Part shown: in pieces, positions 1-7,639 of the stretch
Position numbering within the stretch: the first letter of the stretch is position 1
Layout: the number at the start of each line of letters is the position of its first letter
Assembly: GCA_013373595.1 (NCBI GenBank)
Contig: JABXHO010000161.1
Location: 1-36,219, forward strand
DNA length: 36,219 bases
Reading direction: 5' to 3'
From: Flavobacteriales bacterium
GTDB taxonomy: Bacteria > Bacteroidota > Bacteroidia > Flavobacteriales_D > Crocinitomicaceae
Notes under the pieces: model-generated
What the model saw: only the letters and a program-made list of their open reading frames with translations
The model's database searches: none
Told to the model about the DNA's origin: nothing
Position numbers and translations under genes: made by a program

Positions 1-1038
1 ATCATGATCAACTGTAACCCAGAAACGGTTTCTACCGATTTCGATACAGCAGATAAACTCTATTTTGAGCCTGTTTTCTGGGAGCACATTTACGATATCA
101 TCAAACATGAGAAGCCAGAAGGAGTGATTGTTCAATTAGGTGGACAAACAGCTTTGAAGTTGGCGGAGAAGTTGGAACGATACGGAATCAAAATTTTTGG
201 AACAAGCTACGAAGCGCTCGATTTAGCAGAAGATCGTGGACGTTTCTCGAAATTGTTAGAGAAAAACAATATTCCGTTCCCCAAATATGGTGTTGTTGAA
301 GATGCGGAACAAGCATTGGAGCTTGCTCAAGAACTTGGTTATCCTTTGTTGGTGCGTCCGTCTTATGTATTGGGAGGACAAAAAATGAAGATCGTCATTA
401 ACGACGAGGAATTAGAGCACCACGTGGTGGATATTCTTCGCGAAATGGGAGATAACCAAATTTTGCTCGATCACTTCCTCGGTGGAGCCATCGAAGCGGA
501 AGCTGATGCAATTTGTGACGGAGAAAACGTGTACATCATTGGAGTAATGCAACACATTGAGCCTGCGGGAATCCACTCGGGAGATTCGTATGCAGTTCTT
601 CCTCCATACAACCTCGGAGACTTGGTGATGCAGCAAATTATCGATATCACAACCAAAATTGCGGTAGAGCTGAAAACAGTTGGATTGATGAACATCCAAT
701 TTGCAATTAAAGATGATGTCGTATATGTAATTGAAGCCAACCCAAGAGCTTCACGTACAGTACCGTTCATAGCGAAAGCATACGATGAGCCGTATGTGAA
801 TTACGCGACAAAAGTGATGTTGGGAGATAAGAAAGTAACTGATTTCGACTTCAATCCGAAGAAAGAAGGATATGCGGTGAAAATTCCTGTTTTCTCTTAC
901 AACAAGTTCCCAGATGTGAAGAAAGAACTCGGTCCAGAGATGAAATCGACAGGTGAAGCGATTCGCTTTATCAAAGATTTGCGCGATCCATTCTTCCGTA
1001 AAATCTTCTCGGAGCGAAACATGCACTTATCGAAATAA
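1..1038 (+). CDS. carB: Carbamoyl-phosphate synthase large subunit, C-terminal part (5' end outside window)
   Basis: The 3' portion of the ATP-grasp subunit that makes carbamoyl phosphate from bicarbonate, ammonia and ATP for pyrimidine and arginine synthesis. The frame is open to base 1, so this is a partial gene and the ATG at 4 is internal. The visible 345 residues cover the second (carbamoyl-phosphate) half: the NCNPETVSTDFDTADKLYFE segment at the left edge, VQLGGQTA, the glycine-rich ATP-grasp loop PSYVLGGQKM, and the metal and substrate segment VIEANPRASRTVPF. The protein ends just after FRKIFSERNMHLSK. The roughly 130-residue C-terminal MGS-like allosteric domain of E. coli CarB is therefore absent, as I recall for several Flavobacteriia. 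The next gene starts 3 bases after the stop, so the two are probably co-transcribed. Confidence 0.96.
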   Translation: MMINCNPETVSTDFDTADKLYFEPVFWEHIYDIIKHEKPEGVIVQLGGQTALKLAEKLERYGIKIFGTSYEALDLAEDRGRFSKLLEKNNIPFPKYGVVEDAEQALELAQELGYPLLVRPSYVLGGQKMKIVINDEELEHHVVDILREMGDNQILLDHFLGGAIEAEADAICDGENVYIIGVMQHIEPAGIHSGDSYAVLPPYNLGDLVMQQIIDITTKIAVELKTVGLMNIQFAIKDDVVYVIEANPRASRTVPFIAKAYDEPYVNYATKVMLGDKKVTDFDFNPKKEGYAVKIPVFSYNKFPDVKKELGPEMKSTGEAIRFIKDLRDPFFRKIFSERNMHLSK

Positions 1039-1041
1039 AAA

Positions 1042-1302
1042 ATGGTTGAAGCGAGCTTAACGGGTCTAGTCCGAACATTACTCATCATTATTGGTGTCTT
1101 TGTTTTGTTACGTTTCATAGGGCAACTCATGAATGCTAAACGAAACATGGCAGAGGAGGAGCGTATGAAAGATCGGGAAAAGAAGATTCGAAAAGCGCGC
1201 GAGAAAACCGCTAAGAACCTAGGAAAAACGACTGTCATAAAAAACGGCAGAAGTAGTGTAGGTGACGTGGAAGATGTCGATTTCGAGGAAATCGATGATT
1301 GA
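1042..1302 (+). CDS. Small DUF4834-like membrane protein
   Basis: An 86-residue protein with one hydrophobic segment at about residues 8-28 (LVRTLLIIIGVFVLLRFIGQ). A highly charged basic stretch rich in Lys, Arg and Glu follows (about 33-60), then an acidic tail ending DVEDVDFEEIDD. This plan, one N-terminal membrane helix with a charged cytoplasmic tail, and its place just upstream of a yfhO gene match the small Bacteroidota family DUF4834; the family call is from memory. No function is known. It starts 3 bases after the carB stop and is followed by a strong terminator, so it looks like the last gene of the carB unit. Confidence 0.75.
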   Translation: MVEASLTGLVRTLLIIIGVFVLLRFIGQLMNAKRNMAEEERMKDREKKIRKAREKTAKNLGKTTVIKNGRSSVGDVEDVDFEEIDD

Positions 1303-1331
1303 TTTCACGACTATTTCATTCAATATTATTT

Positions 1332-1390
1332 AATGTACCATGGGTATTCTGTAAATCAGGATGCCTAATGGTACATTTTGATTATTTTTA
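1332..1390 (+). terminator. Rho-independent terminator after the carB/DUF4834 unit
   Basis: A long hairpin. AATGTACCAT (1332-1341) pairs perfectly with ATGGTACATT (1368-1377). Inside it, GGTATTCTG (1343-1351) pairs with CAGGATGCC (1357-1365) using two G-T wobbles, leaving a five-base loop. A T-rich tail follows (TTTTG ATTATTTTTA). It lies 29 bases after the stop at 1302 and before the yfhO start at 1416. Confidence 0.8.
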
Positions 1391-1415
1391 TCAGCTTTAA
1401 TACGAATCTAATACT

Positions 1416-4400
1416 ATGGACAAGGTAAAGTCATTTTTCTCTAAGCACTGGATGCATTTTGCAGTAATCGCTGTCTTTTTTGTGATTGCTCGAGTGTATT
1501 TTTCGTTACAATTCGAAGATTATGGACTCAAGCAACATGATATTGAGCAGTTCAAGGGAATGTCAAACGAAATTCAACACTTTCGTGAAGAAACTGGAGA
1601 AGAGCCTTTGTGGACAAATGCGATGTTCGGAGGAATGCCGGCTACACAGATCTCAGTCAGATATGGAGGTAACATTTTCAAATACATTACAAGTTCCTTC
1701 ATGTCCATGTTCCCATCGCCTGCGGGAATTTTCTTATTGCACTTAATTGGTTTCTATATTTTTGCGCTATTCCTCAGACTGAAGCCCCTTGTTGGTCTTG
1801 TTGGAGCCATAGCATTTGCCTTTGCAAGTTACGAAATTGTCATTTTGCAAGCTGGGCATAACTCCAAAGCAATGGCAGTTGCCTTCTTACCTACAGTACT
1901 CGGAGCGTTTATATACGCCTATCGGAAAAATTGGAAGTGGGGAGCCGTCCTCTCTGCGCTGTTTATGGGCTTTGAACTATCACAGAACCACTATCAAGTA
2001 ACTTACTATATGGTTATTCTGCTCGTGGGACTTGGAATTTATTTTGCAATTGAAGCCTTCCAAAAGAAAACATTGAAGAGATTCTCCTTCGCAACAGGAG
2101 GATTACTTGTTGGGTACCTGATTGCCCTGTTTATTAACTATGGAAGTATTTCCATGACGAATCAATATGCCAAGCACACGATTCGTGGAGCTAACGACCT
2201 GACAGTTGCTCCTGATGGTTCTGAAGTGAAAGCGGCAGAAGGATTGGATAAAGATTATATCACGAATTGGAGTTACGGGATTGATGAATCATTTACGCTC
2301 GTTTCTCCTTATGTTAAAGGTTCGCACAACAGTTTCCCTATCGTTCAAACGCAATTTGCGGAAATGTTGGAAGATGGAGATTACACACAAGCTGAAAAAT
2401 CTAATATTCTTGGTAATCGATTGTATTGGGGAGAACAAGCAATTACTTCGGGGCCGGTTTACCTAGGGGTAATTACCGTATTTCTGGCATTGCTTGGAAT
2501 GGTGTTCTTGAAAGATCGTATAAAATGGGTGTATTTAGCAGTTTCGGTTTTAGCACTGATGCTTTCCTGGGGGAAACATTTTATGGGATTGACCGATTTC
2601 TTTATCGATAATGTTCCATTGTATTCAAGCTTTAGGACAGTAACCATTATTCTCATACTGCTTGAGTTAACGTTCCCTGTTGTAGCTGTAATGATTCTTC
2701 AGAAATTCTACGTTGAGCGTGAGAACTTGAAGGAACAAAGCAAGAAGTTTTTAATCGTGTCAGGAGCATTTTTGGTACTTCTACTTGGATTGAAATTCGT
2801 TGGTATTGATAATGTTTATGCGTCGAAAGCAGAAATTGAGGCGAACGACGAAGAAGTGATTGGAAATCAAATTATGAGACAGCTGCAACAATTGACGCCA
2901 GAAGAGGTGCAAATGTTCCAGCAGCAACGTGGAATTAATTTGACAAACCCGCAAGAATTGAAGGCCTTTATTGATGCTCAAATTGAGACGAGTTTAGAAG
3001 GATCAGATGCCATTCGAAAATTCAGAAAAGACGTTTATGATCACTCAACAACGCGTTCAATCATTTTGGCAATTTTCGGAATGGGAATCATTGCCTTATT
3101 CTTCTATACATCATTACCTTCCATGGCGATTGCTGGAGGTTTGGCTGTGTTGATGCTGATTGACTTTGTTGGTGTAGACACAAACTACATCGGTAAACTC
3201 GAGATGAATGATAAGCGCGAAAGAGAATACGTTCATTGGGTGCCAGAAGCAGAGACTGCGTATCCACTAGCAGCAACTCCTGCAGATAATGTCATTCTTG
3301 AAAACGAGATAAAAGAAAATCCATCGCTCGAAGCAAAAATCGAGAAAGGAAAGAATAAAGGAAAGGAAAAGGCGCGAGAATTGGATTACGCTCGTAAATT
3401 CCAAACACGTGTTGAAGATGCTTACAAGTTCGCTGCACTTAATGCGAATACGAACTATCGTGTTTTCGAAACGGATGGTGCTTTTGGTAGCTCACGTGCA
3501 TCTTATTTCCATAAATCAATTGGTGGTTATCACGGAGCAAAACTGCGCAAGTTCCAAAACTTGGCTGAATTCCATCTGTATTCGATGAATAACAGTGTAC
3601 TCGACATGTTGAATGTGAAGTACATTATTCAGAGAGGACAAGTATCTCCGAACCAAACTGCCTTGGGCAATGCTTGGTTGGTATCGAAAGTGGAAACATA
3701 TCCATCTGCAGATGACGAAATACGTGCGCTAGGAAGTGAATTCACCCTCAAAAACACTGGGCAGGGCGAATTCTTGGTGAATGGAGCTCCAAAAGAGGAA
3801 GCAAAAGTTTACGGCCAGGAGAACCTTCAGTATGTAGTCGATCGCATGGACATGCAAACAAATCGACCAACAAAAGATACGATCAAGGTGTCATTAACAA
3901 ATGGATTGCAAGTAGGACAAACAGTTTCCTTCGCAATGGATGCAAATGGGGTAACAGAATTGATCCCAATGCAAACACTTGAAATGGACACGACACGTTC
4001 ATTCCAATCTTTGCTTACAATGACATTAAATGATCGTTTTGATCCTAAAAATGAAGCCTTAATGTTAACATCTGAAGCGAAGAAGTTGAGCACGAAAGAG
4101 TTTTCAGGTAAAGGTTCTGTTGAAATGACAAGCTACGCTCCGAATGCAATTAGCTATTCAGCTGACCTGAAAGGAAAGCAACTCATTGTGTTCTCTGAAA
4201 TCTACTACGAAGATGGTTGGAAAGCATTTGTGGATGGAAAAGAAAAAGAAATCCTAAATGTGAACTATGCACTTCGCGGACTGGAAGTAGACGAAGGAAA
4301 ACACAAAATTGAATTCAAATTTGATATTCCAAAATTCCACACAGCAGAAACAATGGCAACGGTGGGATCAGTGTTGATTATATTGTTGATTGGAGGAATG

Positions 4401-4460
4401 TTGTTTTGGGATTGGAAACGACTGAAAGAAACAAAAACTACGGGTGTAGATGATAAGTAA
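1416..4460 (+). CDS. YfhO-family polytopic membrane protein (putative glycan-modifying enzyme)
   Basis: A 1014-residue protein of the YfhO family (Pfam Bact_memb_YfhO). It has about a dozen hydrophobic segments, mainly residues 14-32, 90-250, 345-460 and 550-590, and one near the C terminus (about 970-990). Family-typical features are the early loop with LWTNAMFGGMPATQIS and a soluble C-terminal region ending in a short beta domain (YYEDGWKAFVDGKEKEI) before the last helix. Gram-positive YfhO proteins are GT-C-like and implicated in glycosylating cell-surface polymers; the role in Bacteroidota is not established. An insert at about 475-545 (Glu/Gln-rich) and a Lys-rich stretch at about 635-660 are hydrophilic. 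Its last 11 bases overlap the next gene, which suggests translational coupling to the sugar-nucleotide genes. Confidence 0.88.
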   Translation: MDKVKSFFSKHWMHFAVIAVFFVIARVYFSLQFEDYGLKQHDIEQFKGMSNEIQHFREETGEEPLWTNAMFGGMPATQISVRYGGNIFKYITSSFMSMFPSPAGIFLLHLIGFYIFALFLRLKPLVGLVGAIAFAFASYEIVILQAGHNSKAMAVAFLPTVLGAFIYAYRKNWKWGAVLSALFMGFELSQNHYQVTYYMVILLVGLGIYFAIEAFQKKTLKRFSFATGGLLVGYLIALFINYGSISMTNQYAKHTIRGANDLTVAPDGSEVKAAEGLDKDYITNWSYGIDESFTLVSPYVKGSHNSFPIVQTQFAEMLEDGDYTQAEKSNILGNRLYWGEQAITSGPVYLGVITVFLALLGMVFLKDRIKWVYLAVSVLALMLSWGKHFMGLTDFFIDNVPLYSSFRTVTIILILLELTFPVVAVMILQKFYVERENLKEQSKKFLIVSGAFLVLLLGLKFVGIDNVYASKAEIEANDEEVIGNQIMRQLQQLTPEEVQMFQQQRGINLTNPQELKAFIDAQIETSLEGSDAIRKFRKDVYDHSTTRSIILAIFGMGIIALFFYTSLPSMAIAGGLAVLMLIDFVGVDTNYIGKLEMNDKREREYVHWVPEAETAYPLAATPADNVILENEIKENPSLEAKIEKGKNKGKEKARELDYARKFQTRVEDAYKFAALNANTNYRVFETDGAFGSSRASYFHKSIGGYHGAKLRKFQNLAEFHLYSMNNSVLDMLNVKYIIQRGQVSPNQTALGNAWLVSKVETYPSADDEIRALGSEFTLKNTGQGEFLVNGAPKEEAKVYGQENLQYVVDRMDMQTNRPTKDTIKVSLTNGLQVGQTVSFAMDANGVTELIPMQTLEMDTTRSFQSLLTMTLNDRFDPKNEALMLTSEAKKLSTKEFSGKGSVEMTSYAPNAISYSADLKGKQLIVFSEIYYEDGWKAFVDGKEKEILNVNYALRGLEVDEGKHKIEFKFDIPKFHTAETMATVGSVLIILLIGGMLFWDWKRLKETKTTGVDDK

Positions 4461-5205
4461 AGTTGTTTTCGTTATTCAAGCGCGTTCTGGTTCAACTCGA
4501 TTACCTAAGAAAGTTCTTCGAGATTTTTATGAAGGAAAAACGATATTAGATATCATCCTAACGAAAATGATAGAACATTTTGGGAAGGAGTCGATTGTTT
4601 TAGCCACGTCTGTTGCTATTGAAGACAATGCAATAGAGGTAATAGGAACAAATTATGGGGTGCGTGTTTTTCGGGGAAGTGAAAGCAACGTTTTATCTCG
4701 ATTTCTTGGTGCAGCTAAACAGTTCGATATCAATCGTATTGTTCGTGTATGTGCTGACAACCCTTTCCTCTCTATGGAATTCCTTAGAATACTTGTTGAT
4801 TCAGCAGTTGAAAGAGATGCTGACTACGTTAGTTTTAAGATGAGTAATGGGCGACCAACTATATTGAGTCATATTGGTTTGTTCGCAGAATATGTCTCTA
4901 GAGATTGTCTAGAAAAGGTATCTGATAGTACACAAGAATCAGTATTCTTGGAACACGTAACAAACTATGTTTACTCAAGACCTCAGGATTTTAACGTTGT
5001 CCTTCTTGACCTTCCAGATTATGTGTCTAATGAAAATAATATTCGATTAACTTGCGATACGCAAGAAGATTTTGAATTACTTCAGGAGATTTATAGAACC
5101 TTAAAAGGTGAAGAAATAGAAGTCTCTGAATTATTGCATAAGATCAAGGCGAATCAATATTGGATCGATCAAATGAAAATGGAAATTAACAAGAATAAAA
5201 AGTAG
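4450..5205 (+). CDS. SpsF/NeuA-like cytidylyltransferase
   Basis: A 251-residue cytidylyltransferase of the SpsF (COG1861) branch of the CMP-acylneuraminate synthetase superfamily, expected to activate a 2-keto-3-deoxy sugar acid with CTP in the cytoplasm. The N terminus carries the nucleotide-binding signature IQARSGSTRLPKKVL at residues 9-23, and RVCADNPF at about residues 99-106 is the usual metal/substrate loop. HVTNYVYSRP and RLTCDTQEDFELL are typical late motifs. It starts inside the yfhO stop region (11-base overlap) and ends 2 bases before the NeuB-like gene, so this is a tight operon. By position and family it would supply the CMP-sugar for the product of the next two genes. The exact sugar cannot be read from the sequence. 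Confidence 0.88.
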   Translation: MISKVVFVIQARSGSTRLPKKVLRDFYEGKTILDIILTKMIEHFGKESIVLATSVAIEDNAIEVIGTNYGVRVFRGSESNVLSRFLGAAKQFDINRIVRVCADNPFLSMEFLRILVDSAVERDADYVSFKMSNGRPTILSHIGLFAEYVSRDCLEKVSDSTQESVFLEHVTNYVYSRPQDFNVVLLDLPDYVSNENNIRLTCDTQEDFELLQEIYRTLKGEEIEVSELLHKIKANQYWIDQMKMEINKNKK

Positions 5206-5207
5206 AA

Positions 5208-6257
5208 ATGATAGACAAGGATAAAGTATACGTTATTGGAGAAATCGGTCAGAATCACAACGGGTCTGTTGATATGGCAAAGTTACTTGTTGATTTGGTC
5301 TGTATGCCAACGAAAGAAGATAATTTTGGTTTGTCCTTAAAAGGCATGGATGCGGTTAAATTAACCAAAAGAGATCTTTCACAGGAGTTATCTAATTCTA
5401 TGATGAATCAACCATATGATAGTCCAAACTCCTTTGGAAGGACATATGGAGAACACAGAGCAGCGCTAGAGTTAAATGATGAGGAACACTACGAAGTGTA
5501 TAAGTATGCAAAGGAAAAAGGATTAGACTTTGTTGAGACCTTGTGTGCTCCTGGTTGTTTGAGTATCTTCCGATATTTTCAGCCGGATTACCTAAAAGTA
5601 GCGAGTAGAGATTTGACAAATATCCCATTATTGGAGGCTATGGCAGAAACAAAGGTTCCAATGATTCTATCAACGGGAATGGCTTCAAAATCGGAATTGG
5701 ATGATGGTTTAACAGCGATTACTAAGTATCACTCAGATATTTCAATACTTCACTGTGTGTCAGAATATCCTACGCATCCAAATAATGCTAACCTACGAAC
5801 AATTCTATATTTACAGAAACATTACCCAGAATATGTTATTGGTTATTCTGACCATACTATTGGTATTTCTGCTCCGGTTTCAGCGATGGCAATGGGAGCT
5901 AAGATTATAGAAAAGCACATAACGATTAATCGTGGATTAAAAGGAACGGATCAAATTGGTTCATTAGGTCCTGATGGAATTGCTCGAATGATGAGAGATA
6001 TTCGTTTGATTGAAATGTCACTTGGAGAAGAAGATATGTTCATCTCGGATTCTACGGTTTCTGCAAGAAAGAAATTGGAAAGGTCTATTGCAGTCAATAA
6101 GAAGATGTTTAAAGGTGATGTGATTTCAGAAGAAGACCTTCACATGTTATCTCCTGGCGATGGGTTCAAATGGATGGAGAAATCGAAAGTTATAGGAAAA
6201 ACTCTTATTAAAGATATTGGAGAAGATGAAGTGATTTATCAAGAATACCTCGCTTAA
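5208..6257 (+). CDS. NeuB-family nonulosonate (sialic-acid-like) synthase
   Basis: A 349-residue synthase that condenses phosphoenolpyruvate with a six-carbon sugar to give a nine-carbon keto-acid. The TIM-barrel NeuB domain (about 8-270) has GEIGQNHNGS (11-20, with the conserved Glu12), SDHT (His216) and EKH (His237), which match the two metal-binding histidines known in Neisseria NeuB. A C-terminal SAF/antifreeze-like domain covers about 290-349. It belongs to a variant branch: the usual KFQ motif reads KLTKRD (51-56), followed by an insert containing SFGRTYGEHR. The Arg of the SAF motif KRPG, which in Neisseria NeuB contacts the N-acetyl group, aligns with Ser315 (LSPG). Together with the adjacent KdsC-type phosphatase, this hints at a phosphorylated, non-N-acetylated substrate; that is inference. 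Confidence 0.9.
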   Translation: MIDKDKVYVIGEIGQNHNGSVDMAKLLVDLVCMPTKEDNFGLSLKGMDAVKLTKRDLSQELSNSMMNQPYDSPNSFGRTYGEHRAALELNDEEHYEVYKYAKEKGLDFVETLCAPGCLSIFRYFQPDYLKVASRDLTNIPLLEAMAETKVPMILSTGMASKSELDDGLTAITKYHSDISILHCVSEYPTHPNNANLRTILYLQKHYPEYVIGYSDHTIGISAPVSAMAMGAKIIEKHITINRGLKGTDQIGSLGPDGIARMMRDIRLIEMSLGEEDMFISDSTVSARKKLERSIAVNKKMFKGDVISEEDLHMLSPGDGFKWMEKSKVIGKTLIKDIGEDEVIYQEYLA

Positions 6258-6259
6258 TA

Positions 6260-6775
6260 ATGGAATTACCAAAGATAATCTTTACTGATATAGATGGAGT
6301 ATGGACCGACGGAGGGATGTACTACGATGAATCTGATACTGAACTGAAAAAGTTCAACACAAGTGATAGTGTAGGAGTTCTATTCGCTCAACTTTTGGAC
6401 ATCCCTGTTGTGATTTTGACAGGGGAGAATTCGCTCATTGTTAAACGACGAGCTAAAAAACTTAAGATTAAAGAGGTGTATCTTGGAGCTAAGAATAAAT
6501 TAGAGTTGGCAAAAAATGTCTGCACAAGTTATGGTTTTACTCTATCTGATGCTGCATTTATTGGAGATGACATCAATGATTTAACATTATTAAAGGAAGT
6601 CGGGTATGCAGGTGCACCTTGTACTTCCAAAAGTTATGTTACTAGGGAAACGGATTATGTAACAAAGGTAAAGGGTGGAGAAGGAGCATTTAGAGATTTT
6701 GTTGAACACCTTTTTGAGCGCTCAAATAAATTGGAATATGTTCTGGATTTGTACTTGAAAAATAATGGTCATTAA
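6260..6775 (+). CDS. KdsC-type HAD phosphatase (nonulosonate/Kdo phosphate phosphatase-like)
   Basis: A 171-residue C0-type HAD phosphatase of the YrbI/KdsC family. Motif I is DIDG with Asp10 (nucleophile) and Asp12 (acid/base). Motif II is the Thr of LTGENS (Thr54), motif IV is GDDINDL (102-108), and the family C-terminal tail is KGGEGAFRDFVE (138-149). The length is normal for a KdsC-like tetramer without a cap domain. It starts 2 bases after the NeuB-like stop. KdsC removes the phosphate from Kdo-8-phosphate, and close relatives act on KDN-9-phosphate or Neu5Ac-9-phosphate. Being wedged beside a synthase and a cytidylyltransferase, it most likely removes the phosphate between those two steps. 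Confidence 0.87.
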   Translation: MELPKIIFTDIDGVWTDGGMYYDESDTELKKFNTSDSVGVLFAQLLDIPVVILTGENSLIVKRRAKKLKIKEVYLGAKNKLELAKNVCTSYGFTLSDAAFIGDDINDLTLLKEVGYAGAPCTSKSYVTRETDYVTKVKGGEGAFRDFVEHLFERSNKLEYVLDLYLKNNGH

Positions 6776-6785
6776 GGAGCTATAA

Positions 6786-7639
6786 ATGGAGAAATGCCCT
6801 GTTTGTCAGTCATCGAATTCAAGAGGATTACTGAAATGGAATTAGTACACAATCAATAAGTGTAGCAGCTGTAAGTTGATTTACACTCTATCCTTACCAT
6901 CAGAAAAGGAGTTGGCGGAGTTATATTAAGGCTTCTTGTTCAATAAACTGCAGATTACGAAATTGAACGTCAAGTAATCAAGCGAAAGAAAAAGGTGAAG
7001 AGGCTCTTGTGAATTCATCAAATAATAAATTCTTGGATTATGGAGGAGGAACAGGTGTGGTTTACAGAGCTACAACTGAGCTCAGGTTCGACTGCTATTA
7101 CCATTACTTGGACGAGGACGCTAAAAAAATCCATTGAAAATTTCGGGCTTGAAAAAGAGAAGATAATTGAAAGCTTAACTGACACTGATTTGGAGTTTGA
7201 TTATATCCTTTCTCATAATGTAATTGAGCATGTTATTGATCCAATAAAATTCACAACAGATTTAATTGGAAAATTGCATCCCGGTGGTTAGCTGGTGATT
7301 AAAACTCCTCATGAAAGTAATACAGAGTTGTTTTTCAATCCTATGATATCTGTAAAAGGACATTTTTAAGATCGCTGAAATATAATTCATTTGGGAAGTC
7401 GCTTCGTGCTTACATAGCACACTTCTAGTCTTGTGACCCTCCATGACATTTATATTCGTTCTCAAAAGACAAGCAGATAAGGGAATATCAACCTGTCTTG
7501 TTTCGAGTACTGCTCTTGCCAATTATTCCATTTGAGGTACTCACTTCAACTAGTGAGAAAACTACTACTCAAGTTGAAAATTTTATCTCTAGGAGGTCTT
7601 ATATTTGCTGCAATAAAAGACGATCAGTCCACGATATGA
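6786..7639 (+). pseudogene. Decayed SAM-dependent methyltransferase gene
   Basis: Remnant of a class I methyltransferase readable only by joining frames. From ATG 6786 it reads MEKCPVCQ..., stops at TAG 6843, and continues in the same frame with INKCSSCKLIY, so both halves of a four-Cys zinc-ribbon-like N terminus survive. Motif I is visible as FLDYGGGTG (about 7031-7057). After a further frame change come YILSHNVIEHVIDP (about 7202-7243) and LHPGG, then a stop at 7289, LVIKTPHES and CDPP..HLY-like remnants near 7430-7455. A last fragment, GLIFAAIKDDQSTI, ends at TGA 7637-7639. I count at least five stops and several frame changes, so this is real decay and not one sequencing error. An SD-like AAGGAG sits just upstream. 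It was probably the sugar-modifying gene of this cluster. Confidence 0.85.

Noticed and set aside
3088-3276. Small minus-strand frames within yfhO
   Set aside because: They have no start context, signal or domain and lie wholly inside a clear coding gene.
7600-7607. TATATTTG, an exact match to the -7 promoter element, at the end of the methyltransferase remnant
   Set aside because: It lies in former coding sequence (LIFAA) and would drive transcription only into the antisense of the glycosyltransferase; the spacing to a TTG is 23 bases. Chance match is more likely.
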